The notes beneath the pieces were generated by a model that made no database searches, had not been told where the DNA came from, and saw only the letters and a program-made list of their open reading frames with translations. From contig JBCCEV010000007.1 in assembly GCA_039030125.1 (NCBI GenBank), positions 1-45,583 on the forward strand: a stretch of 45,583 nucleotides of DNA, read 5' to 3'. Each line of letters opens with the position of its first letter. Position 1 is the stretch's first letter. Positions 41,601-45,583 of the stretch are shown one piece after another. The position numbers were made by a program, and so were the translations under genes. The DNA comes from JBCCEV01 sp039030125 (GTDB lineage: Bacteria > Pseudomonadota > Gammaproteobacteria > Ga0077536).

Positions 41601-43710
41601 TGGCCGCATTTCGTACGTTCACTACGGTCCCGGGCGCACCGGCGTTCCACAACGACTCCTCCATCTGGTACCACGCGGCGAAGGACAAGTCGGCATCGAA
41701 AGCTTGTGAGAAGGCAACGAAGGCGGTGTCCTCTCGCGTGTGCGCGCGTTCGTTGTTCGCGGTTTGGTCCTCATCCTCCACGATGACCACGTTCGTGTTG
41801 GTCACCCCGCATAGACGATGCCACCCTCCGTCACCACCGTTGTGACTCACCTCAGATCCGACCACCAATGGCGGCGCGCCATAAACGTTTGAAAATGGGA
41901 TCCCGACAATGCTTGGGGTTCCGCCCGCACAAATGTCGTCCCACCCCGCGTTCGAATTGCCATTAAGTTGGGAAGTTTGCGCCTCTCCAAAAATCGAGTT
42001 GCCGGCGTTGTCCATGAACGTCCCGATAGTTTTATTCTCAATAGCAAGAAAACTTAACGTTTCGCCAGTCGTCACCGTGCCGACATTAACCTCGGAGCGG
42101 TCCAAGGCGGCATCAAAGCCGTTAGCCGTCACCGAACTTGATGCAATGGTTGGCGTCAGCCAAGGAACGGCCGGATCCGCGGTCGTGTTGTTGTCGCCGA
42201 AAATTTCCGTGATCACCGCCGGCGCCGCATCAAAGGTTTGGTCGTAAAAAAGGGTTTGGAAGGAATCTGTACCGCCAAAGTTCTGCTGTAAAGCGGTGAC
42301 ATTTCGATCACCAATATTAATCTGGGTCGTATCCGGGAATTCGAAGGTGCCCTTCGTCGCCGCAACATAGTTAATCGTGAGATCAACATCAGGGTTGCTT
42401 GGGCCGCCAGGCGATTCGATAGCGACGGCGGTAATGCTTGTGGTTCCCGCCACCGGATCGTTGGTTATGGCGCTCACTCTTAGAGACGTTGGATCGAGGT
42501 TGCTTTCATCCGCGATCAAGAAAATTGCTGGCGCCGGATCGTAGAACTGACGAAGTTGAACGACGCTTGGAACACCCGGGGTGAGCATGAACTGATCGGC
42601 TTCAATCTGAAAACCCGTTTTCGCCGTTGGTGGGATGAAATTGGAATCGAAGAAGAAGCTATCGGAGAACAGCAGCATTCCGACATCCTCGAAAACATGA
42701 TTGCGCTCGCTATCGGCGAACTGATCCTCATCAACCACAACCCGCAATGCATTGTTGTTGATCGCACAGCGGCGCAACCAGCCACCATCAACCTCATTGC
42801 GGCTTTCTTTCATCGCTACCGCAAGTCGCGTCCCCGGAAAGGCCTTCGAAAAACTGATGTCGTTATCGCAAAACGGCCCATTATTCCAACCTTCCGCAGC
42901 ATTAGTCGTATCGAGTTGGGTCTCCATCTCGATGTTCGTCATAGCAACACCATCGGCGGTGAAGTCGCCATGCACGATGTCCGCTTCCAAGGCGATGAAA
43001 CCAATAGTTTCATTCATCGCCTGCACCGTGGTCAGGTTTGTATTGTCCACCTCGTGACGGTCGATGGCGTAGTCGAATTGCGTGGTCGTTAAATTATCGA
43101 TTACCGCCGTAATATACGGATCCGCAGGTCCGGTTGGTGGCGGCTCTGCAAACCCGTTGGCGATCGTTTGCAACTGCGCCAAAACAATTTTGTCGCCCAC
43201 CGGGAAAGTCCCAGAGAAGTTGTGGGTATCAAAGACCACGCCACAAGAACCGCAAACACCAACAATTTTATCGGTCGTCAGCGTCCCCGCCTCTATGGTG
43301 ATGGTTCGCATACCGCTAACACCATCGACGACATCCATTTGGTGAACACCTGGCTCAATGGCAAAGTAATGAACATCCATGTCGACGTGGCCGCCATCAA
43401 GATTGATGGGCTCGATCATGATGGCCTCAAATCCCGTCGTTGTAACGTTCCTTAAGCGCACGCTCGCAGGCTGACCGCCAGCGCTAGTTGCTAATATGAT
43501 GACAATAGGCGGCGTATCGTAATTTTGTTGGAATAGCTGGTTGGTGAATCCAACCGCACCAAAGGTGGCGTTGATGCGAAATGCCCCTGCTTCCATTTTG
43601 AAGGCAAACGCTGAACTGCTGGCAGCCAACAGCAGCAGTAACACGTAGAGGCTGGGGCGGCCTCTTAGCCGTAGGTGCGAACTCATTTTGCTAGTCGCTA
43701 AACAATTCAT
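38644..43710 (-). CDS. mshQ: MshQ-like large surface protein (tandem modules, LamG, DUF6701)
   Basis: This is a 1688-residue exported protein with a signal peptide (cleavage near residue 36, ending SSAFA). Residues 37-352 and 365-672 are two similar modules. Each begins like FKMEAGAF or FQIEADQF, continues with YDTPPIVIIL or YDPAPAIFLI (an H-type-lectin-like strand), and ends with GWxRLC...VVxDEDQ...ER. A concanavalin/LamG domain follows at about 676-905 (SAWVRKAATGN, GTWYYVTGTYDGS, GSIDEVRIYTRAL). The last 780 residues match the MshQ C-terminal region (DUF6701 as I recall) and finish EVIYIREPWE. AAGGA lies 5 nt before the ATG. mshQ normally lies at the 3' end of msh operons; here it is upstream, 44 bp after gpsA. 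It is a candidate adhesin. Confidence 0.85.
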   Translation of the reverse strand: MNCLATSKMSSHLRLRGRPSLYVLLLLLAASSSAFAFKMEAGAFRINATFGAVGFTNQLFQQNYDTPPIVIILATSAGGQPASVRLRNVTTTGFEAIMIEPINLDGGHVDMDVHYFAIEPGVHQMDVVDGVSGMRTITIEAGTLTTDKIVGVCGSCGVVFDTHNFSGTFPVGDKIVLAQLQTIANGFAEPPPTGPADPYITAVIDNLTTTQFDYAIDRHEVDNTNLTTVQAMNETIGFIALEADIVHGDFTADGVAMTNIEMETQLDTTNAAEGWNNGPFCDNDISFSKAFPGTRLAVAMKESRNEVDGGWLRRCAINNNALRVVVDEDQFADSERNHVFEDVGMLLFSDSFFFDSNFIPPTAKTGFQIEADQFMLTPGVPSVVQLRQFYDPAPAIFLIADESNLDPTSLRVSAITNDPVAGTTSITAVAIESPGGPSNPDVDLTINYVAATKGTFEFPDTTQINIGDRNVTALQQNFGGTDSFQTLFYDQTFDAAPAVITEIFGDNNTTADPAVPWLTPTIASSSVTANGFDAALDRSEVNVGTVTTGETLSFLAIENKTIGTFMDNAGNSIFGEAQTSQLNGNSNAGWDDICAGGTPSIVGIPFSNVYGAPPLVVGSEVSHNGGDGGWHRLCGVTNTNVVIVEDEDQTANNERAHTREDTAFVAFSQAFDADLSFAAWYQMEESLWNAGAPGTVVNVRNAATSGTPLGDAQTTVATPARTVGGDSTCRYGEFDGSGDVIEIGGVDLGLVDAVTVSAWVRKAATGNAGALIVGNDLVANNLDLQFSLRLDGATGDRVEFSVVTTSGSQTVTGATVLTPGTWYYVTGTYDGSNLNLSIGDGVTAMAADGTVAHTGDFVAFDANRILNIGQAANGGNSFNGSIDEVRIYTRALTVVEQELNRQVLRSCQRHDHYAITVDSAIGVTCQPSEVTITAHDVADIASPPAAATIVTITSSGAASNWSLVTGTPANFNDMGGGAVSTYTWNGTESQIVLNLSQTAVDPAVDIDTLDTEAKSEVEDAQIDFRDIIIDFDTVPTQISRRPSAGIQAQVLRDDGGSGCTTVEPLVGQNVDFGFECHVPATNCTGNTDGEVDAVGVAAFDQGPFVPSDTVSLNFSPSATIVLQYNDAGQVSLRAVTDVSGSTAEGVTNQFVTRPFGFHVEVTDSLGGANPGASTAAGGVFEIAGEDFTVALTPVAWHSGDDLNADGIPDGHESGDLDPSNNADLSPTPGGNNTVPENYDTSAMSDGKAALGGVLLLPSSVSAEDPGLTAGGSPARVGPFSGGSVQSITDANFDEVGVIEITAAQTGDYLSIGGGETSNIRGHSSYVGRFIPAYIDVASTANFMPRNATGGWNCGFTYLGQPFALIDTPQEINIEAYTASGALANNYADSTENFIKFSGLIPNRDYAHAAPVVAASPTFTENLTGSVTLTNQTDFDGAFTLELTGDTFNYSKVAPLDFAFSPTLSLALPASDLEDSDGVCHADPAAICNTGGAKATLATGTPAAHTIGGISDPAVEMRVGRLVLSSASGSELLDLTVPLRAEYFIDAGGGNGVFTINTDDNDAVPPADCTALDLAAHIRLTDASSPPEINGDSNPVTLIGVGGTTNITAPAAGTPFGLLGGQQPLIFAAPGAANTGHVDIRVDLGGASLPWLQHDWNGDGSYTDDPSARASFGIFPGRQEVIYIREPWE
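41694..43602 (-). repeat. Two tandem ~310-residue modules within mshQ
   Basis: Module 1 (coding for residues 37-352) and module 2 (365-672) share the same order of landmarks. Both begin EA(G/D)xF and then carry a YDxxPxI strand. Both then have an (I/L)DRxEV segment followed by xFxAxE, an aromatic GWxx segment, a DGGWxRxC motif and a DEDQxxxxER motif. Amino-acid similarity is evident but DNA identity is low, so the duplication is old. Confidence 0.7.
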
Positions 43711-43754
43711 TCGATCCTTTTAGGCGATGGCGAAGAACTGTTTGGTGAAGAAGC

Positions 43755-44762
43755 TCACAGCTCAGACATTTCCTGCACGAGATTTCGCGACAACAGTAAA
43801 GAAACAGCCTCCTCGATGCCGATTTCTCCATCCAAGATCTTTGCCACCGCGCCGCATATCGGCAACTCAACCGCGAGATCGTGCGCCGCGCTGCGTAGCG
43901 CCCGCGCAGTGGCGACACCCTCGACCGTGCTGCCAACTTCTGCAAGCGCGACATCGACATCTTTATGTTTCGCCAAGGCCACGCCGAAGCGCCGGTTACG
44001 AGATTGATCATCAGTGCAGGTCAATACTAGATCGCCCATCCCGGATAGACCCATAAACGTCTCGCGTTGGGCGCCGCGAATCGATCCGAAACGTGCCATT
44101 TCCGCAAGACCCCGGGTGATCAATGCGGCTCGAGTGTTTGCGCCCAACTGTAAGCCGTCGCTAATGCCGGTTGCGATGGCGATGACATTCTTGAGGGCGC
44201 CACCGATCTGCACACCAATCGGATCATCATTTCCATACGGGCGGAAAGACTTGGAGTGCAGAAGGCTGATGAGTTCCTGGCGCCAGTCCTCATCACGTGC
44301 GCCAACAGTAATTGCTGCCGGGCGCTCGAGCGCGACTTCCTTTGCGAAATTAGGCCCCGACACCTGAGCAAAGTTGATTTCTTCTGACATCGTTGCCGCG
44401 ATGATTTCCGACGCAATCGCGCCACTATCCAGCTCAAAGCCCTTGGCGGCACATGCTATCGCAGTCAGGTTGCCAAGCGTATCAGAAAGTCCCAACGCGA
44501 CACTACGCATCACCTGGAAGGGAACGACTAGCAGTGCATATTGGCAATGGGCCGCAGCCTCGAGACTGGTGATCGGTATGATGCCTTCGGCTAGGTCAAT
44601 GCCCGGAAGGTATCGTTCGTTGCGGCCACTTTGCTCAATCGCGCGGATGTTTTCGGTATCGTGATCCCATAACAGCACTTCACCGCGCGCGCGCGCGACC
44701 GCGCAAGCTAACGCCGTACCCCAGGCGCCAGCTCCGATCACTACCAGGGACGGTTGGGACAT
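43755..44762 (-). CDS. gpsA: Glycerol-3-phosphate dehydrogenase [NAD(P)+]
   Basis: GpsA reduces dihydroxyacetone phosphate to sn-glycerol-3-phosphate for phospholipid synthesis. The 335-residue product has the nucleotide-binding VVIGAGAWGTALA, ACAAKGFE, QVSGPNFAKEVA with GGALKNVIAIATGI (catalytic lysine), and NTRAALITRGLAEMARFG, and continues to GLSGMGDLVLTCTDDQSRNRRFG. All are standard. secB is 22 bp upstream, the usual arrangement in gammaproteobacteria. Confidence 0.97.
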   Translation of the reverse strand: MSQPSLVVIGAGAWGTALACAVARARGEVLLWDHDTENIRAIEQSGRNERYLPGIDLAEGIIPITSLEAAAHCQYALLVVPFQVMRSVALGLSDTLGNLTAIACAAKGFELDSGAIASEIIAATMSEEINFAQVSGPNFAKEVALERPAAITVGARDEDWRQELISLLHSKSFRPYGNDDPIGVQIGGALKNVIAIATGISDGLQLGANTRAALITRGLAEMARFGSIRGAQRETFMGLSGMGDLVLTCTDDQSRNRRFGVALAKHKDVDVALAEVGSTVEGVATARALRSAAHDLAVELPICGAVAKILDGEIGIEEAVSLLLSRNLVQEMSEL

Positions 44763-44784
44763 CAGGGCTGGGACATCAGCTCAT

Positions 44785-45273
44785 TCAAGCGCCGTTGACG
44801 CCGCTCGCTTCTTGCTGACGACGTTGTAATTCTTGAGCGTATAGCACCTCAAAATTTACCGGCGCCAGCAGCATTTGCGGGAAGCCTCCTTTCACAACCA
44901 CATCGCTTATCGCTTCCCGCGCGAATGGGAACAGAATATTTGGGCAAGCGGTCGCCAATATCGCCGGCAAGTGTTCTTCTGGGAACCCGCGAACCGTAAA
45001 GATACCGGCTTGTTCTACCTCAACCAGATAAACGCTCTGCTCGTCCTGTTTGACGCTGACGGTAACCTTCAAAACGACCTCGTGGTTTTCTTCGTCGAGT
45101 GGCGCGGTTCGGTTCGAGAACGACACGTCCACCGACGGCTGCAGATTTATCGTGAACATGCGCGGCGTGTTCGGAGACTCAAAAGATAAATCCTTTATGT
45201 AGACGCGCTGCACGGCTAACTGCCCGGTCGCTAGGTCGTCCGCTTGAGCTGCGACTGAATTTTCCTCTGCCAT
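44785..45273 (-). CDS. secB: Protein-export chaperone SecB
   Basis: SecB is a tetrameric cytoplasmic chaperone that keeps preproteins unfolded and passes them to SecA. The 162-residue protein has VQRVYIKDLSFESPNTPRMF, DVSFSNRTAPLDEENHEVVLKVTV, the AGIFTVRGF region, LATACPNILFPFAREAISD and GGFPQMLLAPVNFEVLY, all conserved. The ATG at 45273 gives the normal length; the longer frame to 45342 runs into the rhodanese gene and was rejected. It lies between a rhodanese gene and gpsA. Confidence 0.97.
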   Translation of the reverse strand: MAEENSVAAQADDLATGQLAVQRVYIKDLSFESPNTPRMFTINLQPSVDVSFSNRTAPLDEENHEVVLKVTVSVKQDEQSVYLVEVEQAGIFTVRGFPEEHLPAILATACPNILFPFAREAISDVVVKGGFPQMLLAPVNFEVLYAQELQRRQQEASGVNGA

Positions 45274-45295
45274 TTTCGGCCTCTTTAATGTCAGG

Positions 45296-45583
45296 TTATA
45301 AGTCGTCTTTAGCGAGCGGGAGATTCTGCCGTCGCCAAGCACTTAAGCCGCCTTTCAATGCATAAACATCGGTCATCCCGGACGCGCTTAACCGTTTCAC
45401 CGTCCGCGTGGAACTCGAGCCCTGTTCGCAGTAGATGAGCAGCGGTTGTTTACCGCGTTTTTTCAGTGCTCCAGAATCATCGATATTGTCGCCCTCAACA
45501 TGGACGGCATCGATGATGTGTCCGGCATCAAAATCTTCCTTACCGCGCGTATCGATAACCAGGGCCTTCTGTTGATTAATAAG
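45296..45583 (-). CDS. Rhodanese-domain protein (partial, 5' end outside window)
   Basis: The last 288 bp encode 95 residues and a stop of a single-domain rhodanese. It contains ALVIDTRGKEDFDAGHIIDAV, LLIYCEQGSSSTR with active-site Cys, and VYALKGGLSAWRRQNLPL. The frame is open to the window edge, so the N terminus is missing. In E. coli the equivalent gene is yibN, followed by grxC and secB; here secB follows after 22 bp with no grxC. Single-domain rhodaneses move sulfur or sense redox state, but the substrate here is unknown. Confidence 0.88.
   Translation of the reverse strand, partial: LINQQKALVIDTRGKEDFDAGHIIDAVHVEGDNIDDSGALKKRGKQPLLIYCEQGSSSTRTVKRLSASGMTDVYALKGGLSAWRRQNLPLAKDDL

Noticed and set aside
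38644..43710. Many long open frames on the plus strand opposite mshQ
   Set aside because: They are antisense shadows with no domain signature, while the minus-strand frame has a signal peptide, LamG and MshQ features throughout.

Overview
The window is a chromosomal segment of a non-enteric gammaproteobacterium. This is inferred from gene order: tRNA-Tyr/tRNA-Gly (normally leading into tuf), tsaC-topA-smg-dprA, def-fmt-rsmB, DUF4390-ntrY-ntrX-trkA-trkH, rhodanese-secB-gpsA, plus a complete MSHA-type pilus cluster. I cannot name the species. Coding density is high and many genes overlap by 1-17 bp, so most of the window is a few long operons.

Left part (1-6489, minus strand): tRNA-Gly(TCC) and tRNA-Tyr(GTA) behind a promoter with a perfect -35 box; then tsaC, topA, smg, dprA and a LysM protein resembling TsaP (the pilus-secretin-associated protein). 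Centre-left (6663-16762, plus strand): one probable operon for N-terminal methionine processing and initiator-tRNA formylation (def, fmt), 16S rRNA methylation (rsmB), an NtrY/NtrX-type two-component system, the Trk potassium system and a small TPR protein. The NtrX-like regulator lacks the GAFTGA loop and has altered ATPase residues, so it is probably not a sigma54 activator. An orphan class 1B-like dihydroorotate dehydrogenase (minus) and trmL (plus) follow, only 12 bp apart.

Centre (18188-23562): an AT-richer island with a 1538-residue secreted Rhs/YD-repeat protein. It ends in a PxxxxDPxGL self-cleavage motif and a 113-residue unrecognised tail. A small two-TM protein overlaps its 3' end and is a candidate immunity protein. 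Two hairpins with a GGGGTCAGAGCCC-like element close the island.

Right part (23563-43710, minus strand): the MSHA cluster in the order mshQ, [promoter region], mshI, mshI2(PilN-like), mshJ, mshK, mshL, mshM, mshN, mshE, mshG, mshF, pilin, O-antigen-ligase/TPR protein, mshC, mshD, mshO, mshP. It should encode a complete pilus machine except for a prepilin peptidase and a retraction ATPase, neither of which is present. Unusual points are a glycan-ligase-like gene inside the prepilin block, mshQ placed upstream rather than at the 3' end, two tandem modules in MshQ, and four copies of a heptamer around the inferred operon promoter, three of them spaced 40-41 bp apart. The window ends with gpsA, secB and a partial rhodanese gene (minus strand).
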